Source: Stentor roeselii (Eukaryota; Ciliophora; Heterotrichea; Heterotrichida; Stentoridae). Taken from it: a DNA stretch of 64,000 bases. The first letter of the stretch is position 1. The number at the start of each line of letters is the position of its first letter. This document shows, in pieces, positions 45,434 to 54,704 of this stretch. The stretch lies in NCBI GenBank assembly GCA_006503475.1, contig RSEH01000061.1, positions 116,069 to 180,068 on the forward strand, given 5' to 3'. A program made the translations under genes and the position numbers. The notes under the pieces are model-generated. The model made no database searches. It was not told the origin of the DNA and saw only the letters and a list, made by a program, of their open reading frames with translations.

Positions 45434-48400
45434 ATGGAAAATTCTCTGCCTTTTTCCAGGATCACCTTCGCAGGGATCCAGAAGAAAGAAAAAGTTTGTC
45501 TTAGAGCCATGAAAAAGCCGGAAAATGTATCAGCCCCTCCAGGGTTCTTTGCGAAGTTTAGAAATCCTTTGAAGAAAGATGAACCTCAGCCGAAAAAAGT
45601 GATTTTGACGAATGTTCCTCATCGGTATAACCCTGTCACTAAGAAATATGAGTTTGAAGGAGATACTGAGGAGATGAAGGAAGAGTTTGTACCACCGCCT
45701 ATTAAGTTTGTGAATAAGGGTGGGACTGGACCTGTCAAGAAATATGTTGATGTTATTGGTCAAGATGTTAACCTTTGTGATTATAAACCTGGAAATCTTG
45801 ATAAGGATGAAGAGGAAAAATCTGTTAAGGTCATTGATGAACAGAAAATCTTCGAAGAAATCCTGCGAAGTGCAGAACCTCAAGACCTTCCAAACCACCC
45901 CCAAAAAGAAGAAACCAACTACAAGCAACTATTCCTCGAACAAAAAGAACAAAACCAAGCCTTTCTCCAAGAATCGCTAAAACTTCTTCAAATAAACGAC
46001 CAAGACACCCCAGATTTTTTTTCTTTCCAAATAGAAAAAATCGAATCAGAACTTGCCGAGTTAAATTTTTCTCTAATAAAAAAAATCCAAGAAAACTTTT
46101 TAATCCAAGAGAAAAACTTTCACCTCGAAAACGAGATCCAAGACCTAAAAGTCCAAAACGAGATGATTTTCAAGGAAAGTTCAGAAGTTTTAGATAGACT
46201 TAAAGACGAAAATCGGAATTTATTACACGAATTAAACGTTTTAACTGAAAGACGTGGAAGTTTAGATAATGAAACAGGAAACCGTATTCATGAACTAGAA
46301 AAAACAATTGAAATGCAGCAGATAAGGATTAATTTTGAAACACAATCAAGGGTAAAAAGCGAAATCTCTGAACAAAAACTCATTTTTTTGATTAAAGACT
46401 TGGAAAACAACCTGGCCTTCGCATTGGAGACTATTAAAGACTTGACTGAAAAGGACTTAAAACATTCCTCAGAACAAATGAAAATGACTGCAGAATTCAT
46501 CAACTCTTCAATCAGTTCAGCTGATACTTTTGAGATCTTTGAGCTAACAACTGAAAATCTTTCATTAAAATTAGAATTGGAAAGTCTTCAAAAAGAACTA
46601 TCTTTAGCCAGAGGTAGAGAAAAAGACTTGTCAAATAAACTCAAAATTAAAATTGAAGAATTTTCAGAACTTGAAGAGATTTTTGAACATAACAGAGAAA
46701 AAATCGTTAAAGAAAATCAGATAAAAGTTGAGGAAAGGGCCAAACAGCTTAATTCTCGCTTTGCTGTCGAGAAAAATAACTTTTTAAATGAGATTCAAAC
46801 CTTAAATTCTATCATTTCTGAACAAAGACAAACCATTCATGACTTGAAAGTCAAAGAAAACGAATCCGATATTTTTAAAGATGAGTTAAAAAATGAGTTA
46901 ATTTCAATGCAAAGAGAAAATTCTTCACTTTTAAACACTGAAAAAATCTTACTTGAAAGTGAAAAACAGTTAAAAATCACCTTCTCTGAACTAAAAAATG
47001 AAAATTTCAAGTTAAAAGCTGCTTCAGAAAGATTAACAGAGGAAACCTTCGCCATGTCTCACAAACTTGAAGACCAGAAACAAGAGTACAACAAGTTGAT
47101 GGCAAAACACAAAACAATGGTCGCTGATTCCGAAAGAAAACTTTTAGAAGCCAGTTCAAAACTTCAAACCACTGAAACCAAACTCAGATCTCGAATCGAC
47201 CATCAAGAAAATTCACTAAAATCACTTGAACTTGATTTAAAATCAGCAGAATCAAAAATTCTAGAACTTAAAGAAACCCAAAGCGAAAAAGAAAAAAATC
47301 TTCTTGATGAAATTTCTAGATTAAAATTGCAGCTGGTCTCAGAAAATGAGGAAAAAACGATTTTAAAGCAAGAACTAGAAATAACGACTGACTCTTTAAA
47401 TGCTGAACTTAGTTCACTGAGAAAAAAACACGAGCAGCAGATAATGACTGTTGAAAGACTGGAACAAGAAGTGACTGAAAATTGTGGAATTCTCGAAATT
47501 AATAAAAAACTTGAAGTTGAACTTGAATTAAAAAATACAAAAAATATTGAATTAAATAACAGAATCAAAGAAAATTTTAAAGAAATTTCGATTTTAAATG
47601 AAAAAATTGAAGACTTGGAATCAGAAAAAAATAGTTTAACTACTCTTCTCGCTGGGTCTTCAGATGAAACTCTTGTCTTGAGAGATGATCTTAGAAGTTC
47701 CCAAGAAGAAGCTGAAACCCTTAAAAATATTCTCAAATCTTTTGAAAAAACTGCAGAAGATAGTCAGAATTTATTGAAAATAACTCAAAATCGAATCGAA
47801 TTACTGGAAAAAATTATTCAGGAAAAAAATTTTATCTTGGAAAAAAATCTTATGGAAAAAAAAAATTTAGATGAAGAAATCGCGAGGATCAGGACTGAAA
47901 ATGAAAATTTTGAAGAGTCTCAAACGGAAAGTTCAACGATTTTTTCGGAATTTTGTCAGGAATTTAATGATCTTCAGAGAAACCTTCAGCAGGTCTTTCA
48001 AGAAAATGAAGAGTTGAAAATTTCAGTAATGAAAAATAAAGACCTGGTTGTTCAGCTTAAAATGAAAAAAGAAGAGATGGGTCTTTACTTTGAAGAAGAA
48101 AGGCTCAGGTCAGAAAGAATGAAAAATGAAATTTTACAGGAGAACATAAAAATTTCAGAAGAAGTCAGAAAACTTGAAAAGAAAGTAATGAATCTTCAAC
48201 AGATTATAGAAAACTTGAAAAAAAGTGATAGAACTCAAGAATTTCAGATGGTTCTCAGTGAAAACGAGAAAAAAATCCATGGACTTCAGGCGATTCTTAG
48301 TGAAAAAGAAAAAAAACTTCTTGAACTTCAAGCGATTCTCAGTGAAAAAGAGAAAAAACTTTTTGACCTTCAGGCGATTCTCAGTGAAAAAGATAAAAAA

Positions 48401-49330
48401 CTTTTCGACTTTCATGCAATTCTAAGTGAAAAAGATAAAAAACTTTTTGACGTTCAAGCGATTCTCAGTGAAAAAGATAAAAAAATCTTTGACCTTCAGG
48501 CGATTCTCTCTGAAAAAGATAAAAAAATTCTTGACCTTCATGAAACTTTGAAGTCTCAAGACCCAAGTGCTTATATTTCAAGTCTCGAATCATCAAAGTC
48601 AACCCTTGAGTCATTACTCCAAAATGAGGAGTCAAAAGTAAAAAGTCTCTCAAAAGAACTATTAACTGAAAAATCCAAAACATCAACTTTACTCGAAGAC
48701 CTAAAAAAATCCTCAGAAACGAAAAATTCTTTATTATCAGAAATATCGTCCCTTCAAAAAGAGCTTCATTCTTCAAACATCACCAAAAAATCTTTAGACT
48801 CATTGCAAAAAACCTGCGAACTTCTCGAAAAAGAGAAAAAAACCCTTGAAGAGAAATTATTTTCCCTAGAACAAGAACAAAAAGCCCTTCAAGACCCAAA
48901 AATTTCCTCATTTTCCCCAGATCCCCATTTTTTTTCCAGTTTTCAACACGAGAAATACGAGCTCGAGTTAAAAATCGAAGAACTAGAAGAAGAAAAGCGT
49001 TCTTTAATCACCCAAATTGACGACCTTTCCTCTGAAAACGACCAATTATACGAGAAAAATCTTTTCTTAAACTCTCAGAACCAGGTTTTACTTCAAGAAA
49101 GCAAGAAAGATCGAGATTTTTCAACTTTTCAAGAAATTTCCAAGAAACTGAATGAAAAAGAAGAAGAATTGATGCTTGTGAAAGAGAATTTCCATGACTT
49201 GCTGCAGCAGAAGACTGAAGACCATGCAAAAAAAGTAGTGAATCATCCTCCAGAGCCTTCAGGCTGGTTTTCCTCAGTCCTCGGGCAGATCTTTTTAACC
49301 GACAAGGAAAGAGGACTGAGTACTTCTTGA
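45434..49330 (+). CDS. Giant coiled-coil protein with 14-residue tandem repeats
   Basis: A 1298-residue protein. Residues about 30-110 form a conserved-looking proline/aromatic head (APPGFFAKFRNPL, VPHRYNPVTKKYEFEGD, PPPIKFVNKG). From about 150 almost to the end it is coiled coil, rich in Glu, Lys and Leu with few breaks. Residues about 939-1036 are seven tandem copies of a 14-residue unit (AILSEKDKKLFDLQ type), exactly two heptads. The tail (PEPSGWFSSVLGQIF) may be an anchor. It likely builds fibres or a cytoskeletal tether; no named family is claimed. Ends in TGA. Confidence 0.7.
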   Translation: MENSLPFSRITFAGIQKKEKVCLRAMKKPENVSAPPGFFAKFRNPLKKDEPQPKKVILTNVPHRYNPVTKKYEFEGDTEEMKEEFVPPPIKFVNKGGTGPVKKYVDVIGQDVNLCDYKPGNLDKDEEEKSVKVIDEQKIFEEILRSAEPQDLPNHPQKEETNYKQLFLEQKEQNQAFLQESLKLLQINDQDTPDFFSFQIEKIESELAELNFSLIKKIQENFLIQEKNFHLENEIQDLKVQNEMIFKESSEVLDRLKDENRNLLHELNVLTERRGSLDNETGNRIHELEKTIEMQQIRINFETQSRVKSEISEQKLIFLIKDLENNLAFALETIKDLTEKDLKHSSEQMKMTAEFINSSISSADTFEIFELTTENLSLKLELESLQKELSLARGREKDLSNKLKIKIEEFSELEEIFEHNREKIVKENQIKVEERAKQLNSRFAVEKNNFLNEIQTLNSIISEQRQTIHDLKVKENESDIFKDELKNELISMQRENSSLLNTEKILLESEKQLKITFSELKNENFKLKAASERLTEETFAMSHKLEDQKQEYNKLMAKHKTMVADSERKLLEASSKLQTTETKLRSRIDHQENSLKSLELDLKSAESKILELKETQSEKEKNLLDEISRLKLQLVSENEEKTILKQELEITTDSLNAELSSLRKKHEQQIMTVERLEQEVTENCGILEINKKLEVELELKNTKNIELNNRIKENFKEISILNEKIEDLESEKNSLTTLLAGSSDETLVLRDDLRSSQEEAETLKNILKSFEKTAEDSQNLLKITQNRIELLEKIIQEKNFILEKNLMEKKNLDEEIARIRTENENFEESQTESSTIFSEFCQEFNDLQRNLQQVFQENEELKISVMKNKDLVVQLKMKKEEMGLYFEEERLRSERMKNEILQENIKISEEVRKLEKKVMNLQQIIENLKKSDRTQEFQMVLSENEKKIHGLQAILSEKEKKLLELQAILSEKEKKLFDLQAILSEKDKKLFDFHAILSEKDKKLFDVQAILSEKDKKIFDLQAILSEKDKKILDLHETLKSQDPSAYISSLESSKSTLESLLQNEESKVKSLSKELLTEKSKTSTLLEDLKKSSETKNSLLSEISSLQKELHSSNITKKSLDSLQKTCELLEKEKKTLEEKLFSLEQEQKALQDPKISSFSPDPHFFSSFQHEKYELELKIEELEEEKRSLITQIDDLSSENDQLYEKNLFLNSQNQVLLQESKKDRDFSTFQEISKKLNEKEEELMLVKENFHDLLQQKTEDHAKKVVNHPPEPSGWFSSVLGQIFLTDKERGLSTS
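48248..48541 (+). repeat. Seven 42-bp tandem repeats inside a coiled-coil gene
   Basis: Seven contiguous units of 42 bp, each coding 14 residues (consensus AILSEKDKKLFDLQ). The first unit is the most diverged (MVLSENEKKIHGLQ). Unit length is two heptads, so gain or loss of a unit keeps the coiled-coil register and the frame. Confidence 0.95.
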
Positions 49331-49363
49331 AAGTCTCTAAATTAACTTCAGAATTCTAATAAA

Positions 49364-49795
49364 ATGCTTAAAAACAGTCAAAATAACATCATTTCACACA
49401 AAGAATGCAGTTTGAAAGTAATCAGTGCTACGAAAATCTCAGGTAAATTGAACGTGACGGTTAGACTGGTGAAAACTCCTCCTGTCCCCACTGTTCGTAA
49501 GACGAGTTTTTTAGAGACTTGTAATGATTTTATCCCTGTCATTAACAAGAAAAGTAAAATTTTCTTTGACCCAAGCGATTTCATTGAGCCTGTTCCTTGT
49601 TTTCAGGAGTATATGTCGAATGATGAGCACCTTGAAAATGAACTTTGTGAAACACTTCCTGTTCTACCCAGAGCTTATTCTATTCGACCTAGTGTCGCTT
49701 TGAGGAACTCACTGAGAAGAAAAGTTAGAAATAACAAACATCTTTTCAGTCCTGTTAAGGCAAAAACTCAGCATGTTAGAATGAATAAAAAGTAA
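49364..49795 (+). CDS. Small protein, unknown
   Basis: A 143-residue protein with no domain recognised. It is moderately basic, with a Pro/Val-rich stretch (RLVKTPPVPTVRKTS) and a basic C-terminus (RNSLRRKVRNNKH). Its ATG, in the context TAATAAAATG, follows the giant coiled-coil gene by 33 bp on the same strand. It might be an accessory of that gene's product, but there is no evidence beyond position. Confidence 0.55.
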   Translation: MLKNSQNNIISHKECSLKVISATKISGKLNVTVRLVKTPPVPTVRKTSFLETCNDFIPVINKKSKIFFDPSDFIEPVPCFQEYMSNDEHLENELCETLPVLPRAYSIRPSVALRNSLRRKVRNNKHLFSPVKAKTQHVRMNKK

Positions 49796-50236
49796 GATTT
49801 TGACTTAATGGTTTTTGGTGTTATTTAAATTCATAGGGCTTGGAATGGCTTTTGGGAAATTTTGGGAATTTTGGTTTAGGGGTTTTGAGAAAATTTTAAA
49901 GGATTTGGGAATGAAGGGGTTTGAAGGGATTTGAGGATTTTTTTTTTGGGAATGGATTAATTGGATTTGGTGAGATTGGGATTTTAAATTTTTAAGAGTT
50001 GGATGATCTACTGAGTGAGATATGGTTGGAGTAGCTAGGAAGAAATGAGGTTTTTTATAATGAATTATTATTTTCGCTTTATGCAAAAATTAATTTTGAT
50101 TATATCTTGAAAACAATAGATAATTAAGTTTGGGAAATTAAGGTTTTATTCAAATATTGTAGCCTCACTATCTATTTGATTTATAGAATTGACAAATTCA
50201 AACATTTTAACCCATATACAGATTATTCAAAAAAAA
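49796..50236. other. Spacer between a protein gene and tRNA-Tyr
   Basis: The first 240 bases are strongly G/T-rich on the plus strand (TTTTGGG-like runs without a fixed period); the rest is AT-rich. A minus-strand frame across 49805-50086 is low-complexity and not accepted as a gene. Confidence 0.55.
50229..50236 (-). terminator. RNA polymerase III terminator of tRNA-Tyr
   Basis: An A8 run on the plus strand gives T8 directly after the tRNA 3' end on the minus strand, a standard Pol III stop. Confidence 0.85.
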
Positions 50237-50319
50237 TCCGATCAACCGGGATCGATCCGGTGACCCTGGGATATCCACATTTCTACAGTCCCATGCTCTA
50301 CCAACTGAGCTATGATCGG
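50237..50319 (-). tRNA. tRNA-Tyr (GUA) with a 10-nt intron
   Basis: A full cloverleaf is readable on the minus strand: acceptor CCGATCA/TGATCGG plus A, D stem GCTC/GAGC, anticodon stem TGGGA/TCCCA, T stem ACCGG/CCGGT. The anticodon GTA is at 50286-50284. Ten extra bases (AAATGTGGAT, 50282-50273) lie one base 3' of the anticodon, the canonical place of eukaryotic tRNA introns and typical for tRNA-Tyr. Length is 83 nt, 73 after splicing; CCA is not encoded. The T loop reads ATCGATC, so position 54 is A where T is usual. No other tRNA gene was found in the window. Confidence 0.95.
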
Positions 50320-50549
50320 ACAACCTAAAAAGAAACGAGTTCTTTTATACTACAAGAATCATCTACTCCAAATTTATCTTCAAATCCTAAACAGACCAAT
50401 AAATAAAAAATCATCTTCCATAAAACTTCCTTTCATCAAAATAATAAAGAAATCCTTAATAAAAAATCCAATGAATCCACTTTTTACAGTCAACTCTCCA
50501 CCCACTAATCAATAATCAAAAAACCTTCTAAATCTTCAACTTATAAACA

Positions 50550-52784
50550 ATGCAAGACAAATTCGGTCAAAGCTGGAGTCTGCGATTTACAAACTTAAAA
50601 ATCGAGCAAAACTACAAAGAAGAAAGTTCAAAAATCCAAAACAAGTCCAGTTTTTTCCTCAATCTTCTTCTAAGTTTTTACCTTTTAACTCAAGTGTCTG
50701 AAAAGGACTGGAAATGGTATCACATCTGTTACTTCTTATTTCCTTTCAGCACTTCAAGTACTTTCAAATGGTTTTTCTTAGAAATTTCCAGTATTTTGGT
50801 CCTTCTTGAATGCCCTGAAGTGCCTTCAGTTCCAGATTTGACAGCTTTTTTACTTCCATCATTTTTGAGTCATTACCTTTACTGGAAACGATGGGAAGTC
50901 TTCTTTTTTCTTACAATTTTAAAGCTAGGCCTGGTATTTCCAGTGTTTTTTTCCTTTGAAGTCTACCTGGTTCTTGCCTTTTACCTAACTCTCAGCTTGA
51001 AACTCGAAAAAGACTTCAGAACAACCTGGAAACAAATGAAACAACACAAAGAATCAAATCACACCTTTCAAGAACTTTGGATGAAAACACCTTTTCCAGT
51101 TTTCATTGTAAACCAAAAGATGCTGAAAGTTTTCGTCAACAACTCTTTCGTGAATTTTTTCGGAAAAGACTGCAAATTCGAAGAAATCTTCAAAAATGAC
51201 AACTTCAACGTCGTGACTGGCTTACTTAAAAAAGTCTTTCAAAAAGGTGACAAAGAAGAGATAATGTTAAAGGAAAGAAACGACACCTGGCTTATTATTT
51301 TAAGATGTGTTGAATGGAAATTTGAAAGATGTGCTGAAATCAGCATTGTAGAGATTTTTGAAGCGGCTTATAGTGAAAGGATCTTTGCAAAGCACTACTT
51401 GCTTCAAGATCATGCTTTAATTGAATTGAATGATTTGATTATTGAATGTTTTCAAGCTGGTGAGCCTGTTTCACTTGATTTTATTGCAGAGCTTTATAAG
51501 TTCTGTATAAATATTTGGAGTTATCAGACCTTTCTAGAGCAACAAGCTGAGTATTGCATTAGCAACGACGCTCGTTGTGTTAGTTTGTCTGTTGAAGTCG
51601 CTAATGCTGTTGAACTTGTTAATCTTAGGTCTGCGGAGACTAGTCTTAACTTTAGACTTGTTGTCAGTCCTGGAGAACATTCAGTTTTAGTCAATGAAAG
51701 CAGAATGAAATTGTTTTTTTTTGTGATTTTTGAATTTGCTAGAGTGAAAAGTAACAAAGGGTCTATTGTTGATGTTTGTTTGAAATCTGATGATGGAAGT
51801 AAAAATAAAGCGAAGTATTTTTTGAAGGTTTCGTTTAAGACGAATTCGGTTTGTGTTGGAGAGTTGAATGAAGTTTTTGGGAAGAAGAGGAAGGATTTGC
51901 AGGATTTTGAAGAATTTACTAACAGGTATGGATTGGCTTTTGGGTTGTTTTATACTATTAGGAATCTGCTTAAGGCGCAGATTAAAGATCTTGGGTTTGA
52001 TGGAGAAACTGTTTTAATGAGATTCAGCTTGAAGTTCCAGACATCTTTACTAAAACCAGTGAGTACTCCTCTAAACTTATCTCCAAAGCACTTCCTAAAC
52101 CCATCAATAACGATCTGGGGAAATCTTGAAAACTACAAACAAACCTGTTCAAACTCCTTTAAAATCATCCAAGTTTCTCATCTGTCCACCTCTAAAAGCC
52201 CTTCAGTCCCTATCAAATCTCCTCCAACTACCAACTCAAAGTTAACTCGTCGAACAAACAGCAATAAAAACAACTATTCACCCCCCAATTATTCTTCCTT
52301 CTCAAGACTAAAAAAGTTCTTATTTAAAGAGACTTGCAGTTTATTAAACCTAGAACCAGGAGTATTTAAAGTGCTTATCGTTGACGATATGAAGCAAAAT
52401 CGCATTGTGATTCAAAATTACTTAAAAAAAATAATGACTGTCAGCTTTGAAGAGGCTGTTGACGGTCTTTGCGCTCTTGACATGTACAACAATTATGCAA
52501 GGTATGGCTTCAGGTATCAGATTATCTTCATGGATCTTGTCATGCCCAGGATGACTGGATTTGAAGCAAGTTTAAGAATTAGGCAGGTTGAAAGAGATCA
52601 GAGCTTTCCTTCTACTTTTATTTGTGCTGTCACTGGAAGTAAGGATGATGCTGATAAGTGCATTGATAGTGAAATTAATGATTTGGGTATGGGTTAAACA
52701 GCTTTGAAACCGGTTTCTGAAGAGGTACTTAGGAGTATTATTGAAACTTCTATTGTGTTTAATGAAGGGAATATTGATATTTAG
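50550..52784 (+). CDS. Membrane hybrid histidine kinase-like protein with receiver domain (15-nt intron)
   Basis: Two exons (50550-52686, 52702-52784) encode 739 residues. Residues about 30-160 contain several hydrophobic helices; a PAS-like segment (FPVFIVNQKMLKVFVNNSFVNFFG) follows. The histidine-kinase region is degenerate: no clear phospho-acceptor H-box, no Asn of the N-box (FFFVIFEFARVKSNKGS) and a broken glycine box (GLAFGLFYTIRNLL). The receiver (about 606-735) looks intact: IVDD (612/613), phospho-acceptor Asp662 in FMDLVMPRM, a conserved Thr in AVTG, and Lys in LALKPVSE, the last supplied only after the intron is removed. It may take phosphate from another kinase. Unspliced, the frame stops before the Lys. 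Confidence 0.85.
52687..52701 (+). other. 15-nt intron near the 3' end of the receiver gene
   Basis: GTATGGGTTAAACAG, phase 1, the only one of the six ending CAG. Removal restores the LKP motif of the receiver domain and a stop at 52782-52784. Retention gives an in-frame TAA. Confidence 0.9.
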
Positions 52785-53273
52785 GGTAGATTATTTAAGA
52801 ATTGAATGAAGTTGAATTATGTATTGCTTAGATATAAGTACTCATAAAACTAGCTAATATGTTAGACCTAAACTCTTTTAGGTTAATATATTGAAATGGT
52901 TCTGGTACAGTCTCGAATTTAATTACTTGTTTTTAATTTATAAAATGTAAGGTATTGATATCCTATTAAAGTCAAATACGCAAGTTACTTAAAAAGTTTA
53001 AAACTAATCTATTATCATAAATTTACTTATTGTTAATCTTTAAATATTTCAAAACAATTCAGTTGAATCAATAGCTATATTGCTTGAGTATACTGCTACA
53101 TGAAACAGAAAATTATTTCATATTGTTTTGACATAAATTTCAGGTATTCTTAACTTATTATAATTACTTCTGTATACTTTCGTTTATACTTTTGTCAATA
53201 TTTCATAATTTGGCTTAAAAGATCTATATTTTTCATTGAAAATCTTGAACTGTTATGTGAATAATGTCTATAA
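52785..53273. other. AT-rich spacer at the start of the right flank
   Basis: No gene seen. It marks the change from the compact core to the loose right flank. The only recognisable element is TGTCTATAA at its end. Confidence 0.55.
53265..53273 (+). promoter_or_regulatory. TGTCTATAA element before gene C
   Basis: TGTCTATAA sits directly in front of the ATG of gene C. The same nonamer precedes D, D' and the last gene of the window. Confidence 0.4.
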
Positions 53274-54485
53274 ATGATAGCAAGTGATATGTATAAGACT
53301 GATGAGCAAATAAGCATCAATATTCCTCTTTCACCATCAAGTCCTGACACTTCAATCAATATTAAATTTGGAAATTTTTCTAGTGAAGACAAAAATTCGA
53401 TTCTAAGCCAGCAAACAAACGAAATAAAAGCTTCTCCATTCAGTAGCCAAGAAAATCGCATCAATAGCGAAAATCCTCAAAGAGAAGAGCTAAAAAATAC
53501 TGAATTAATTAAAAACCTTGGAAATTCTCCTAGATTCGCCAGTTCAAAAAATTTTTCTGAACCTCGATCAGTGATTTACGACAAATTATACCAATTCATA
53601 TCAAATAACCTAGAAAAATACAGCCAAGAAGTTAACATTAAACAAAAAGATTTTAAAAGGGAGAAGAAAGAAATCGAAAAATCATTAAAAATTCAGCCAC
53701 CCACTAAAGAATCGAATGAAAAAATGAATGATAAAATGAATAAGAAATTAAAAGGAATCGAGGATATTAAAGAAAAATATGTTAGAGAAATTGAAACATT
53801 TTTAACTCGATATCTTGAAATGCAATTGAATAATAAGGATAGTCATGAAAAAGATTTGATTGAAGAGAACGAAAAATTGAAGAATCAAGTCTTAAGACTA
53901 CAAACAAGTAAAAGTGAACTTGAGTTTCAACTCAATGATTTAAAGAAACAAAAGAGAAGTGAAGATTCTTCTCAGTTTAAACAAGATGAAATGTTACGAT
54001 TGTTGCAGGATCAAATTACCAAAAAGAATAATGAAAATGAATATCTGAAGAAATCAAACATTCATAACTTAGGTGCACTTAGAGATCTGCAGATGTTCAT
54101 CGATAAAGAAAAATCAGAAAGTTTTGAGAATTGTTTAAATGAAGCTGAAAATATTTCCAGTTATTTAAAAAATCGATTTGAACAGATTGAGGTGGAAAAT
54201 ATTTATCTTAAAAAGGATAAAGAAGAGAGATACATTTTATTAGAGGAGAATAAAGTTTTGAATTGTAAAATTCAGGAGATGATCAGTGAAAGGTTGTTTT
54301 TGAAAGACGATTATGATAACTTGCAAGAAGTAATAAGAGATAAAGAAATGGATTTAGTTGACTTGGATGATGAGAACAAGCAACTTGAAATAAGTCTGAA
54401 ACAACTTAAAGAGTACGCTTTTCACCTTGAAATTGAAAATAAGCAAATACTAGAGAGGTTGAGAATAGTGGTGAGTGACTCTTGA
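53274..54485 (+). CDS. Coiled-coil protein C
   Basis: A 403-residue protein. The first ~100 residues are Ser/Asn-rich and disordered; about 105-400 is coiled coil, with a KLKGIEDIKEKYVREIETFLTRYLEMQL helix region in the middle and a final YAFHLEIENKQILERL stretch. That last stretch resembles YSFHMEKENREFSELL at the end of D, so C and D are probably old paralogues. No family is recognised. Its decayed copy lies at 57620-58515, upstream of D'. Codons are more AT-rich than in the core genes. Confidence 0.7.
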   Translation: MIASDMYKTDEQISINIPLSPSSPDTSINIKFGNFSSEDKNSILSQQTNEIKASPFSSQENRINSENPQREELKNTELIKNLGNSPRFASSKNFSEPRSVIYDKLYQFISNNLEKYSQEVNIKQKDFKREKKEIEKSLKIQPPTKESNEKMNDKMNKKLKGIEDIKEKYVREIETFLTRYLEMQLNNKDSHEKDLIEENEKLKNQVLRLQTSKSELEFQLNDLKKQKRSEDSSQFKQDEMLRLLQDQITKKNNENEYLKKSNIHNLGALRDLQMFIDKEKSESFENCLNEAENISSYLKNRFEQIEVENIYLKKDKEERYILLEENKVLNCKIQEMISERLFLKDDYDNLQEVIRDKEMDLVDLDDENKQLEISLKQLKEYAFHLEIENKQILERLRIVVSDS

Positions 54486-54684
54486 AAGAAATATAGAATA
54501 GTTAAGTAAAAAGGTTTGGCTTGCAGAATACCCATTTTATTTAATCTGAATAATATATATATAGGTTTAATTTGTTTATGCTATCGCTTGAACTAATCTT
54601 ACCTGATTAAGTTAAGTTCATAAAGCGTAAAAGAGACTTTGGAACTTTATCATATTGATTAAATAGAAATTGAAGCTTTTAAAA

Positions 54685-54693
54685 TGTCTATAA
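54685..54693 (+). promoter_or_regulatory. TGTCTATAA element before gene D
   Basis: The nonamer ends 11 bp before the ATG at 54705. An upstream ATG at 54684 overlaps the element and is not conserved in D', so it is unlikely to be the start. Confidence 0.4.
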
Positions 54694-54704
54694 TATTTGT
54701 TTCT

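Noticed and set aside
48248-48541. Regular repeats considered as a CRISPR array
   Set aside because: The units are contiguous without unique spacers and lie in frame inside a eukaryotic coiled-coil gene.
49805-50086. Minus-strand open frame of 93 codons
   Set aside because: Low-complexity Asn/Pro/Lys/Ser composition produced by a G/T-rich spacer; no domain, no paralogue.
8000-52784. A ciliate code with reassigned stops
   Set aside because: TAA, TAG and TGA each end conserved genes at the expected place, and no conserved domain needs an in-frame stop to be read as an amino acid.
54684-54704. ATG at 54684 as the start of gene D
   Set aside because: It overlaps the TGTCTATAA element and is TTG in D'; the ATG at 54705 is conserved.
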